DNA from: Ochotona curzoniae
Taxonomy: Eukaryota; Chordata; Mammalia; Lagomorpha; Ochotonidae
Direction of reading: 5' to 3'
Assembly (NCBI RefSeq): GCF_017591425.1
Contig: NW_024466599.1
Span: 24,962,001 to 25,026,000 of the forward strand
Length of the DNA: 64,000 nucleotides
The position numbers and the translations under genes were made by a program. How positions within the stretch are numbered: the stretch's first letter is position 1; the number at the start of each line of letters is the position of its first letter. The notes beneath the pieces were generated by a model. That model saw nothing but the letters and a program-made list of their open reading frames with translations, searched no databases and had not been told where the DNA came from. Shown piece after piece: positions 12,505-23,491 of this stretch.

Positions 12505-12710
12505 TGGATTATGTTTTACATTTAATTCTTGCAACATCTCTGAGATAAATACCATAATGTCCAATTTGCAGATGATAAAATCAACGTCCAAGTCACATCA
12601 GGAGATTTACTCAGGTTTGGACAATAGCAGGGTAGCTGGAAAACAAGCCCAAAATGTTTCAACCTGCAACTAATCTACCACTTGTACCACCTCAAGGCTG
12701 ATGAGCGTAG
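12505..12710 (-). repeat. MIR-like ancient SINE, minus strand
   Basis: It follows the MIR complement order: 'tttaattcttgcaacatc', 'gagataaataccataatgtcc', 'tttgcagatgataaaatc', 'agatttactcaggtttg', 'agggtagctggaa', 'accacttgtaccacctcaa'. These match the MIR blocks for tcctcacaac, gtactatt, cattttacagatgaggaaac and the terminal tRNA-like head. Confidence 0.75.
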
Positions 12711-13682
12711 GACCCAAAGAAAATTTTAATCATTCACTGATTTTTTAAAGACTTCCCATTATATTCATTTGGCTATTTGTCTTATGTAAAAACCTTCAAT
12801 TCATCAATAGTTATAAGCATAATTATTGTAGGAGAAACCTGTTGATAGCACTTTCATAGATCATAGAAAATCAAAATAACTATCACCTTGACTAGGAACA
12901 CATTGAAAGCACATAAGTCCCCCCTTAATTAGAGGAAAAACAAATCGTAATTACAATGTGGTCATAAGCTCAAGTCTTGAAATTCAGTGAGATTTTTTTT
13001 ATTTTGCCAATGTGTCCGTCCTGAAGGGCATGACAATATTTATGGCAGAGGCATTTTCATAAGACAAGGAGATACAGAGTTAAGCTACTCTTTGTTTCTT
13101 ATTTACAAGCAAGTAGATTCACTACATGCTGTATTTAAGCGAGGCCTCTGAAGATGAAAACTGAGCTATCCTTGGTCCTGGAAAATGGAGCCAGCAACTC
13201 AGCTATGTGCCTCCTTTGGCCCCAGTAATCGTTCTCCAAAACATCTAATCTTCCCTACTCAGCTAGGTGTTCAAACTAATATTTGCAGGAAGATAAGAAA
13301 AACATGAGTTTATTCAACTCACATTATCTAGGCAGCGTTTGGAAAGGAACCATGAAGCAATTTACAGGTGAATAAGAACGTTAGATTTTATTTTAAAATA
13401 ATAGCATTTTTACACTGAGTGACTGAATGTTCAATTTACTAAAATGCTAAAATTACTCTGTGCAAGTTTTATTTTATCTTGTTCTGTTTTTCATCCATCT
13501 CACTACATATACGAATGAGAGTGAAATAAAAGTAGTGTCATCCTTAGAAATTTCTAAATAAGCCAATATATGCTAAAAATAACTATCGTAACCATGCTGT
13601 AAATACCTGGAATGTTACAGAAACAGTCCTAAATTTCAACATAAAAGTAACTTTAGTGATTTAAACATTTAAATAAAAGCAA
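12711..13682. other. AT-rich intergenic DNA, no gene recognised
   Basis: No gene or repeat family is recognised. Confidence 0.5.
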
Positions 13683-13970
13683 GCCTTTGGCCTAGCAAAG
13701 ACACACACAGTCCACAATGAAATGCTTCAATTCATTGTCCTAGTCCACTGTGATTCCAGCTTCGTCCTAATGTAAATGTTCGAAGGCAGCAATGATTGCT
13801 AGATAATTGGGTTCCTGCTACCTAAGTGGGGGGTGGTGCTGGATGGAATTCCCAGCTTCACTTTGGTTCACCCCTAGCAGTCACAGGTCTTTGTAGAATT
13901 GACTAGTGACAGAGAACTTTCTCTTTGTGTGTCTCTGTGTATCTTTGTGCCTCTCATATTAATTAAAACC
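13683..13970 (+). mobile_element. CSINE, old copy
   Basis: Diverged SINE: 'ggcctagcaaagacac' head, 'gattccagcttcgtcc', 'gggttcctgctacctaagtg', 'cagcttcactttggttcacc', 'gaattgactagtgacagaga', then a 'tctctttgtgtgtctctgtg' pyrimidine block. The B-box and A-box regions are degraded. Confidence 0.65.
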
Positions 13971-15504
13971 ACAAAGTTTTTAGCATCTCACAGTTTGGGT
14001 TCTCTGTGAAAAGTTTAGGATGTAGTATATTTATTAGGAAAAGACCGTAGGAATCAACACATGTAGAATATAGAAAAAGCATAATTGTACAGACAAGTAA
14101 GTTGATCCATGATGGAGGCTCATGAATACCTCATATGATTGCTCAAGGAGTCTTGCAGCTTAAGTGGACAAAAGCTGTTCAAGCAAGGTCAAACTGCCCA
14201 TCACTTATATCACTATTTTAATTATTCTTTGGATATACAGTGTCCAGGCCTGTAAATAGAATGATCTTGGAAAGGGAAGTTCTGTGAAACAAAATAATTC
14301 TAGAGAGACAGAATGGCTGATTGACTGTGTCAAAAACATTCACGGCGCTTGGAGCACAGTAACCTTCCTTCTTGGTTGAAGAATCTTGATGGCATTCACT
14401 ACATCTAATATTTTTCTAATCATTAGAGGACATCTACTTTAATTTGTATAGTTTTCTGAATATTGAAAGAATTATCTTTCAAGGAAAAAATAAATACAGA
14501 GTAAATTATACTTTCTTTTCTGCATTCAGAAAAGTAATGACAAAATCAAGAATACTATTCTGGCATAAGAAAAGAGGAACAAGTTTGAATCCATGAATAG
14601 ATGATGAGAACACTAGCTGGTAATTAAATCCTTTAAAAGTATGTTCCTAAGAAAAATTCAGGAATCGGTATCAACACTGGGCACAAGACCAAGCCTTGGA
14701 CAAAAACAATGTGGAAGTGCTGAAGCTGATGATCTCACCTTAGCCAGAGACTCCAGGATGGTGCAATAGTGGACAACGATGGATGCAAAATTGATTTCTC
14801 CTTTAGAACTAGGATAGTTATTGCCAAGACATTCAGAGAATTGGGAGCTTCTGTTAGTGTAAGCGAACTGATTTGATCGGCTATAGAGCTGCTTAGGGAG
14901 AATAGATCCAAAATGAATTTGTGAAAGAATGCTAACAGAAGCCCAGCATCCTCTTCCTTTACATATAGTTTTTACACAGTGCTGAAGATATATTCCAGTT
15001 TCAGTTTCCCCAAGGAAATCAGTTGAAACCAATACTATAATTCTATGCTCTTCTACTTCTCCCTGTGCCCAATCCTACATCTGCCATGGATTCTCCATTA
15101 TTGTTCCGAAGAGTACTCCATAGAAATATCTATCTCAAAATCTCTTACCTGGAGACATTTCAGAAGACAGTTTGTATTAGAAGTAGCCCTTGTTCAAATA
15201 ATTTTTGGAGTTAGAACATGAGCAATAGCAATAGGGATATCAAACATTTTTTACGTGGAATACTGATAAAGCTAGCATGCTATGTACTGCTAACAGCATG
15301 CTGTATAACTGCTCTGTGCTAAGCTAGCATAGGACATCAGGGTTAGTGAGCATATGTGCTGGTGGGATATCTCAAGAATTAGAGAAGTACAGAAGACTAT
15401 TAGTTCTACTATACATATTATGAAATGTTTAACAGAAATCTAACTTCCTAGATGCAAGACAGCTCCAGAGTAAGCAAGGGTACTACTAATCATTAACCTA
15501 CACC
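13971..15504. other. Intergenic DNA with one unexplained minus-strand open frame
   Basis: No repeat family is recognised. A 124-codon minus-strand frame spans 14658-15032. I recognise no domain, signal peptide, splice structure or polyadenylation context, and no known protein. It may be chance or the remnant of an old unidentified element. Confidence 0.4.
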
Positions 15505-15680
15505 AGCATTTCTCAATCAGGACACTTTTGACAGCCACGATCTTGTCCATGTAACATCTGCTAATCTGGTAACATCTAGAATTATTTTTGGCTATCAAAA
15601 TTTAACAGGTGCTCTCTCATTTGTAGATATAAGGATTGGGAGTGCTGCTAACCATCCTATAGTCTTCATACACTGCACAT
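15505..15680 (+). repeat. MER5A-like DNA transposon fragment (hAT-Charlie)
   Basis: The order 'gcatttctcaatcaggacac', 'ttttgacagccac', 'taacatctagaattatttt', 'gctatcaaaa', 'aggtgctctc', 'gggagtgctgctaacc', 'atcctatagtctt', 'cactgcacataat' parallels the MER5A blocks (ttctcaacc, ttttgccccccag, tggagacatttttggttgtcac, gggatgctgctaaacatcctac, gcacaggac). It is a non-autonomous fragment. Confidence 0.62.
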
Positions 15681-15784
15681 AATATTTTGTTCCAGAGACA
15701 AAGTTCTTGGAAAAACAAGTTTCTGTGTCTGGGATATCCTTGCATAAAAGTAACTGTTAAATTAAATAGCATATAACAGAGGAC

Positions 15785-16050
15785 CTGGATGTCCCAGCTG
15801 CTCTATTTTGATTCAGTGCTCTGCTTGTGGTCTGGAAAAGCAGCAGAGAAAAACTCAAACTCTTGGGACTCTACACCCAAGTGTGAGACCCAGAGGGAGC
15901 TCCTGACTCCTGTCTTCAGACCAGCTGGGCTCTGGTAGTTGTGGCCATTTGAAGAATGAACTATGAGGAAGAAAGTCTCTCTCTCTCCCTCTCTTTCTCT
16001 CTTTCCATCTCTCTCTGCCAAATCTACTCTTCAAATAGAAACACATATTT
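15785..16050 (+). mobile_element. CSINE, 5'-truncated copy
   Basis: The head with the Pol III boxes is missing. The body is clear: 'ctgcttgtggtctggaaaag', 'actcttgggactctacaccc', 'gagacccagagggagctcct', 'gtagttgtggccatttgaag', a CT-rich block at 15976-16016 and 'ctcttcaaatagaaac'. A minus-strand Arg/Glu-rich frame here is a shadow of the CT tract. Confidence 0.85.
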
Positions 16051-16479
16051 TTTTCTAAAAATAAGGTTCTCAAACTACAAAGAAAGAATAGCAAGTGAAA
16101 ATACAGACCCTCAGAAAAGCATACAAATGGTAAAAGTTTTCATGGCTGAAAAAGACTATGCCTCTATCGAGTTACCAATATCCTATTAATGTAACATTTA
16201 AAAGCAAAACCTCACAAAAGTGACTACTTGGACTGATAATTAACAAACAGTTATCATTGCAACAAGTATAGAGAATAGGGCATGTATTATTGATAATAAT
16301 TATATATTGATAATAGTATTATAAATCAATAATTATAATGCTATCTCTAATATGCATCCAGTAGTGGTACCAAATCTAAGTGGTATCTGAAAAGACATAT
16401 ATGAATAAAGGTCCTTAAGGTAGTCACAAAACAGGTGAAGTGGTGTAATATTTTGTCCACTTGTTTTTCTGTACAAAAT
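16051..16479. other. AT-rich intergenic DNA
   Basis: It contains 'attgataata' repeats around 16280-16340. No gene is recognised. Confidence 0.5.
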
Positions 16480-16690
16480 TCTACAAATAGTAATTTATAA
16501 GCAATAGAAACATATTTCTCATAATTCTGGGACCTGAAAGTCTAAGGCAAAAGTGTCAACATTTGGTCTCTAATGAGCACTTCTCTCTGTGTCTCCACAT
16601 GGCCGAAGACAGAAGAGCCAGAGACATTTGCTGGTTCTTTTGAGTGACTGAAGGTCTACACAGAGCATAGAGAAAGAATAATAAACTAGT
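16480..16690 (-). repeat. MLT1-like MaLR LTR fragment, minus strand
   Basis: The complement pattern fits an MLT1-type LTR of the ancient MaLR endogenous retrovirus-like group: 'catatttctcataattctgg', 'gacctgaaagtctaagg', 'aagtgtcaacatttggt', 'ctgtgtctccacatggc', 'agccagagacattt'. It is a short, decayed LTR piece with no internal coding sequence. Confidence 0.6.
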
Positions 16691-16759
16691 GATATACAGA
16701 TCATCTCACTTGTATACATGACCCTTATTTAGGGAATTTGCTAATACCGTATAAAAAGC

Positions 16760-17088
16760 TGGCCCAGCATGGTAGCTTAGCGGCTAAAGTGTTCGCTTTG
16801 AATGCGCCAGGATCCCATATGGGTGCCAGCTCCAATCTCGACAAACCTGCTTCCCATCCAGCTTGCTGCCAGTGGACTGGGAAAACAGTTGAGGGCAGTC
16901 AAAAGCCTTGTGATCCTGCACCTGCGTGGGAGACCCAGAAGAGGTTCTAGGCTCGTGTCTTCTGATTGGTTCAGCTTTGGCTGTTGCTGCCGCTTAGGGA
17001 GTGAGTTAGCAGATGGAAGCTCTTCCTCTCTGTCTCTGCCCCTCTCTGTATATGTGCCTTTCCAATAAAAATAAGTAAAATCTTTAAA
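16760..17088 (+). mobile_element. CSINE, near-complete copy
   Basis: The head 'ggcccagcatggtagcttag' leads to 'aggatcccatatgggtgcca' and the B-box region 'ctccaatctcg'. Then come 'gggagacccagaagaggttc', 'tctgattggttcagctttgg', a CT-rich block and 'gcctttccaataaaaataag'. It is flanked by ataaaaagc (16751-16759) and ataaaaaaaagc (17089-17100), a probable target-site duplication. Confidence 0.92.
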
Positions 17089-17110
17089 ATAAAAAAAAGC
17101 AACTACATAT

Positions 17111-17430
17111 GGGACATTTGGTGCAGTAGAGAAAAATACCTGCATCCCATATTGATGTGTTTGGGTTCAAGTCCTGTTCTCAAGTCCAGAATCCAGCAGT
17201 GCATTATGAGGGACAGCAGGTGATGACTTGAGTCCAAGCAACCCACATTGAAAATGGAGGTTCAGACTTGTAACATTGGCCTGGCTCATCCATGAAGGCA
17301 TTTTGAGAGCAGACATGTACATGGAATCTGTCTCTCTCTCTCATTCTCTCTCCATTTCCCTCTCTTCCTCCTTCCCGCCTTCTTCCTCTATTCCTCAGTA
17401 TTTTCTTTCCGCAAAATACATAAACAGATT
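17111..17430 (+). mobile_element. CSINE, older copy downstream of another CSINE
   Basis: Starts 'gggacatttggtgcagtaga', has 'ctgcatcccatattgatgtg' and the B-box region 'gggttcaagtcc'. Then 'gcctggctcatccatgaagg' and a long CT-rich block at 17329-17400 before 'gcaaaatacataaacaga'. It is more diverged than its neighbour at 16760 and in the same orientation. Confidence 0.8.
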
Positions 17431-19399
17431 TATTAGCTAATAAAGTTTACGCATATACTTAGCAAAGTGGCAGGGTAAAGAGTTTATAGTCAAAATTTAA
17501 TTTTATTCATACATAATGCTAACAAACAATTAAAATAACTTCAATTATATCCTAGAAATAAAATCATATGCATATGCAAGAAACATATGCCGTAACCATT
17601 AGATACTTCCACAAATAAACAAAGAAATTTAGAAAGAAATGGAGATAGGCGATGTTTATATTATAGATTGGTAACCTTAATTTTTTTAAGATGACAGTTA
17701 ACATTTTTGTATCAGTCTTACTAAACTAAGAGATGCCCAGATGGCTGGTGTAAAATTAATCGTCAGTGTGTTCATGAAGATTCTTCTAGGAAGAGCAACA
17801 TTTATGTTACTTTGGAAGCATCACATTATCCTGTTTTCACTCTCTGGTGTCCATATGGGACAGGTAATCAGCTGCATTAATAGACTTGGTAAAGAATGTC
17901 CACACTAATCTTGTCCAGCATCTTCCAATCAGTTGTGGTTCAGATAGAACAAAAAGGAGGGAAAAGATAAATGTGCTCTCAGATGGGATATCTGTCTTTC
18001 TCATCTTGAACACTAACATCTCTGTTTTTCAAGCTTTTAGACTTCATTAAACGATATACAGTGTCAGAGACCATCAGGGATGAACAGGTGTCAGGTGTCT
18101 GGGGATGAAAGATTTGGTGTAACACTGCATTGGCAAGGTCTATTGTTGACTAAGCAGGAATTCTACATCGCCCACAAACGTTACACAGTGAGTCCATGGG
18201 GCCTGTTTACTGGGCTCCTTGGTGTTCTGATAGCCCTCTGGGCATTTGATGTTCCTTCTTCAGGACTGCTCCCTGGAATGGCGATTAGCTAGCACACAAC
18301 CAGGGCAATGGCCATTAAGGAAGTCAAGTCAACATGAAATGCAATTCCCCTGTTGAATACAGTCTGTCAGGACAGGCATGCCATTGTTCTTCATTCTCAT
18401 GAGAAGAGGTTCCTCTCTCATCAGGAAAGGTCCCTCTGTCTCATCTGGGGAAGTTTCCACGGATGCCCACTTAAAACAAAACAACAACAACAAGTTGCCT
18501 TCTCTGCCTGTCGAACAGCATGAGCCAATTTTTAGTCTCCTCTGTGTCCCTCCCTTCTCGATTAATCTCTCTCATACAAGATACATGACTATCTGTCTAT
18601 CAATCTATCTAGCAAATCTATCTAAATGCTTTTGTGTCTCCTGAAAATCCTGATTAATCAAACCCCATATTAATCTACAGATTAAATGCCACAACTGTGA
18701 AGATCACAACAGGCAAAAAAACTAACTAGCTGATTTTAGATTTCTATAAGAAGACAGAGGATCTATGGTATTCAAAACAGTTTTACAAGGAATAATGTTT
18801 GGAACAGTTACATAGCCTGGTTTTAAAGTTAGGATGAAGTTAATGTAAGCAAAATAATTTGAAAAAGGATACACATTAGGGCTTTTCAACATAATTTAGT
18901 TTAAAAAGAGATTTATACTTTTATGTTGTATTGATTCTCTAAGTTAGCAAAGTAATTCAATGGGGAAGGCCAGTCTTTACAATTGGTACAGGAACTAGGT
19001 TGCTATTTGGTAATAACTGAGTCTCACTGTTAATTTCAGACTACACAAAAATATTAACCTGAATTATACCAAGGATTCTTATTGTAAAAACTAAAACTCA
19101 CATATTCTGTAATACAACATTCTTAATGCAACAATTTCCAGAAAGAAACAAAACACAGAAACTATAAGGAATGATTAATAAAACAGGTTTCATGCTGATT
19201 AAAATATTTTACTTTTGAATGACATAGTTAAGAAAATGAAAAGGCTAAATCCAAAGGCCTAGATAAATATTTTGTATAATGCTTGTTTAACAGCCAAATG
19301 TTAGCATCTAGTGTGTATGAGAAACTGATCACTAGACTATAAGAACATTATGAGGTTTTTCAAAATTACTAACACATTTATAAAAAATAAAAATAGAAG
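17431..19399. other. Intergenic DNA, one moderately GC-rich unclassified segment
   Basis: 18060-18480 is richer in G and C than its surroundings and contains a 70-codon frame, but I cannot assign it to a family. 18585-18625 has degenerate TCTA/ATCT units. No gene is recognised. Confidence 0.45.
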
Positions 19400-19503
19400 T
19401 GACAGATAAGCATAGGACATCAGACTTCAGAAAGATGTAAATGAAACCACCTTAGGTTTCCTTACCATACTAGAATGACTAGAGTTAAAAAGATTGAAAA
19501 TCC
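19400..19503 (+). mobile_element. Old L1 (L1M-type) 3' fragment, part 1
   Basis: Sense L1 ORF2 end-region: 'taccatactagaatgactag' and 'aaaaagattgaaaat' match the L1M 'aaatggcaaaaaagattgacaat' stretch. Two CSINEs split the element. Confidence 0.55.
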
Positions 19504-19514
19504 TAAATGTATGC

Positions 19515-19844
19515 CATGGAGGCTAGTGTTGTGCCACAGAAGATAATTCTACCACCTTGGATGGTGGCATCCCATGGGTACATTGGTTCATGTGCCTGAT
19601 GCTTCACTTTCAATCCAAATCCCTGCTAGTGGTCTGGGACAAGTAGTGGATGATGAAACAAATGTTTGGGCCCTTGTAATACATGTAGGAGACCAGATGA
19701 AGCTTCTGACTCTTGGCTTCTGCTTGGTCTAGCCATAGAGGTTGTGAACATCTGTACAGTATACGAGTGAATCAAATACCTCTTTCTATCTCTCCCTCTC
19801 TCTAACTTTGAGTTTCAAAATAATAAGTTAATCTTTAAAAAACA
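19515..19844 (+). mobile_element. CSINE inserted in an old L1
   Basis: Diverged CSINE: 'ctaccttggatggtggcatc'-like head region, 'ctagtggtctgggac', 'gcttctgactcttggcttct', 'tctccctctctctaac', then 'aataataagttaatcttta'. A perfect 11-bp target-site duplication, taaatgtatgc, lies at 19504-19514 and 19845-19855. Confidence 0.88.
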
Positions 19845-19855
19845 TAAATGTATGC

Positions 19856-20112
19856 AAAGAAAAGGAATAGAATCCTCATAAATTGTTTATGCGGTTGTAA
19901 AATTATATAGCCACTTTGAAAATATTATGGCAGTGTCTTGTAATCTTAAATAACCATTGTCTTCAGCCATTTCACTCCGACGAATTTATCTAAAATAAAT
20001 GGAAACATAACTGAAAAGATGTGCACATGAATATTTATACCAACATTAGTCACAATGGCTAAAACTTATATAAAACTCAAATATTATCTAAAGTTAACTA
20101 CATGACTTTTCT
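19856..20112 (+). mobile_element. Old L1 (L1M-type) 3' fragment, part 2
   Basis: 'gccatttcactccgacgaat', 'ttatctaaaataaatggaaa', 'gatgtgcacatgaatattta', 'cacaatggctaaaa' follow the L1M order (cactcctaggaatttatc, gaaatgaaaac, tgttcatagcagc, aatagccaaaa). Confidence 0.68.
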
Positions 20113-20440
20113 GAGCCTGGGAGGATGGCTCAGTGGCTAAATCTTCACCTTACGCATGCCTGGATCTCATATGGGTATCAATTTGTGTCCTGCCTGATGC
20201 ACTTCCCATCCAGCCCCCTAATTGTGATCTGATTAAGCAGCAGAGAATGGCACAAAGCCTTGGGACTCTGCACCAACATGGAAAATCCAGAAGAAGCTTC
20301 TGGCTCCTGGCTTTGGATCAGTTCAGCTCTGGCCTTTGTGATGTTTTGGGGAGTGAACCAGTGGATGGAAGATCTTTCTCTTTGTATCTCCTTCTCTAAG
20401 TAGATCTGCCTTTCCAATAAAAATAAATAAATATTAAAAA
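20113..20440 (+). mobile_element. CSINE inserted in an old L1, second copy
   Basis: 'gagcctgggaggatggctca' head, 'catgcctggatctcatatgg', 'cagaatggcacaaagccttg', 'gttcagctctggcctttgtg', 'gatctgcctttccaataaaa'. The body is complete and moderately diverged. The flanks are too degraded for a certain duplication. Confidence 0.88.
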
Positions 20441-20640
20441 ACCATATGATTACTCTTGGTAAAAACCAACATATGGACACAACACCACTAATTAATCTCA
20501 AAATTATTATGCTAACTATAAATCTAATATAAATGGAAAAAGATGACTCAACTTGCATGAAGCTTTTGAATAGGCAACATCATGGTGACAAAAATAAGAT
20601 AAGTGATTTCAGAAGTGCAAGGCAGTAATTAAAGTGCAGA
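20441..20640 (+). mobile_element. Old L1 (L1M-type) 3' fragment, part 3
   Basis: 'ttaatctcaaaattattatg', then 'atgactcaacttgcatga' and 'tgaataggcaacatcatggt' match the L1M 3'UTR order (aatctcaaaaacattatgct, gattccatttatatgaa, aggcaaatctatagagac). The right end is approximate. Confidence 0.58.
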
Positions 20641-23150
20641 AGATAATCTACTGTTTTTCTTGCGGTGTTAACACAGGCATTTACAAATAACCAAAATTAA
20701 CTAGAAAATGCACTTATGCCAAATGGATTTTCATTATAAAAGCAGCTTAATAAAAATTAACATTTAAAAATAATTAAATAAACCTAAAGTCATATTCTGA
20801 GAAAATTACAATGAGTGCAATCCTTAAAGATGCAAAAACTGCTAGTGTGGGATTAACAAACACTTTTTAATAATTTATTTTGACAATATGTACTCCTCTA
20901 CACCACTCCATCATCCCCTAAAATGGATCCTGGTATATGACACCTGGATTATGCAAATGAACATACTGACTTGGTTATTAACCCAGTATTAGTTGAAAGT
21001 GCAGTTACTGTTCCAGATTTATAACTTGTAAAAACAGATTATCATGGCTGTCAGTGCATTAGAAGTGCTGTGGAATAAATCTTTTTTTCACTCTCTACAT
21101 GGAATTAAAAATCAGAAGCAGTTTGCATTCATATGGAATGAATATTATTATACACTCACTGTAGATTTCAGTGGTATTAATTCTCCCACCCTCTGTCATG
21201 AAATATTCTAAAGGTACTTGTACTATCTAAACATTTCACAGGTACAAATAAGTCTACTCTATTGAATATAGCACAGACATTAAACCAGAGGAGCAAAAAG
21301 TAGAACTCTCATTGGATGGATTTTTAAGATTTGTTCACTCCACAAAATGGAAAATATATATTTTTTTAATTCAGAGTCTCACACTGTTAGTGAAATATTA
21401 GCTCTTTAATATTGATGTATGTCATGATAGAACCTTCTCGATGTAAAGAATGATGTACCTCCCTCTCCCTATTCCTCCCAATAAGAAAGAACCACATTGT
21501 TCCCTTCAATTCTAGAAGCAACATATTCTGCATTGGGAGATGTAACTTCAATACATTTATCTAATTATAGGAAAAGCTTTCGACTGTGAGGGGAAACCAG
21601 AAAAAAAGTGGGGCTATAGGATCAGCCCAGTACAGCAAAATTTAGTACTATTAGCTGATAGATTCTGTGATTTAGAGATAAGTGAGGTAGAAAAACATTC
21701 CAAGTGAAATTGATAGGAAGTATTAATAAGAGAAAAAGCCACAAACTTTCAGAATTGTGGAGCAGGCACATTTTTTCTGTTTGCTGTATCACACACCAAT
21801 CAAAACAGCAGCTGATGCAATAATTGGTCACCACTATACTATCATAATTGGCTCATGGGTGGAAGGCCCATCAAGGCAGAGATGGAACCTATGCGTAAGT
21901 GCAACAGCCTGGACTATCAGTGACTGAGGTTTATTTATTCTCTTCAGCCTCCAGTGTCTAACATCCCAGCATCAAAGACTAACCCCAGCAACTGTGACCC
22001 TGACACAGCACTGTCACTTTCTAAACAGCCCCTTCAGCACAAGTTGATTATGTTGGAACTTTTATCCTGGAAGGTGCAGCTCTTTATCACTATCTTAGCA
22101 TCACTATCTGAAGTGCTTTTACTGTTTCATCCATGGGCATGCAATCATGAGCAACAGTTCCATGGGAAAACAAGACAATGTTAATGAGAGGAGAGGCGGG
22201 AGCATCTGCCAGCTCAACACAGGAATAGGAGACTATTTGGAAGACTATGCTTTGGAATACTATTCTAATAAGATGGGGTATCTAATAGTATCTAATAAGA
22301 TACTATTCTAATAAGATGCAATCTGCATCTTTGATCCTTGACCACTCTACCACATTTCTGCACATATAACACACATATCAGGAACCAAGAGATTGAAATC
22401 TGACTGGCTCTGGTACCCAACTTGGGTATTTCATCACTTTAATCCCATGCACACTTACTTTTTATCAGTCTAGATGTTCTGATTCCTAAGGAAAGAAGGC
22501 TTTCGTCAACAGACAAGAATTAAAATTCAAGCTAATATTTCAAACGAGTTATTAACTCTTCATATCCAAATATTCTCAGATGACAATTACATAAATCACA
22601 ATAACCATCTGGGAAAATAGAGCCAGATCAAAAGGGAATATTTTTGTTAGTGAATAATGCAAGTCAGTTTATGTATGGCTCCTGGGAAACCCAGTGGAGC
22701 TTTAGTTGATAATAACATAGGCAGTTTTCATGATAAAGGAACAAGTTATGAAGTCATAAATTAAAGAGCGCACAGTAATTAGGAACTCACACACTGGGGG
22801 GATGAGCATCTGCGTCATATCACCAGTTAGAAAGGCAAAAGAAATCTAGAATGATCAATAGAGAAAGAAGCAAATTGTCCATTATAACCCTGAGACAAAT
22901 TGGAGAACGTTGCACTGATAATTTACCTGTCAATTTTCTCAGAATATAGATCAAACAAAAACCTAGATCTATTTCCAGATTAGATGACTTTACTGAAGTA
23001 AGTGTTTACATTTTGATTGCTGCGGGGCCCACATAATTGCTTCAGGAAAAACGCTGTTGCCCTTGCAATTCCTGAGAAAGTATATTATCAATTATCTGTA
23101 TGTTTTGTCCTTGTATATGAATCAAAGAAAACTGTGCTTTTGTTTTCTGT
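20641..23150. other. AT-rich intergenic DNA, no gene recognised
   Basis: No gene is recognised. It contains a local duplication at 22256-22318 (see findings). Open frames are at most 76 codons. Confidence 0.5.
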
Positions 23151-23491
23151 TTTTAAAATATTTATGCATTTCACTTGAAATACGGATTTAAATAAAGAAT
23201 GAAAGACAGACTGAGAGAAAGAGTTCTTCCATTCACTGATTCACTTCTTATATGGCTACAATGGCCAGAGCTGGGCCAGATGGCAGCCAAGTTTTAGGAG
23301 TTTCTTCCAGGTCTCCCACCTACGTGTCAGGAGCCCACTACTTGGGCAGCCCAATACTTGGCCTTTCCCGGGCCATTAGCAGGGATCTGAATTAGAAAGT
23401 ACAGCCGTCAAGATACAAAAGGAATCAAGCCTCTATGGGATGCTGGTGTCACAGGCAAGGACATTACCTGCCATTCCACAATGGCAGACCC
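23151..23491 (-). mobile_element. CSINE, minus strand
   Basis: Reverse-complement CSINE with a T/A-rich tail at the left, 'ttccattcactgattcactt', 'ggccagagctgggccag', 'aggtctcccacctacgtgtc', 'cctttcccgggccattagca', 'ctctatgggatgctggtg' and a degraded head 'ttccacaatggcagaccc'. The target-site duplication is not resolved. Confidence 0.87.
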
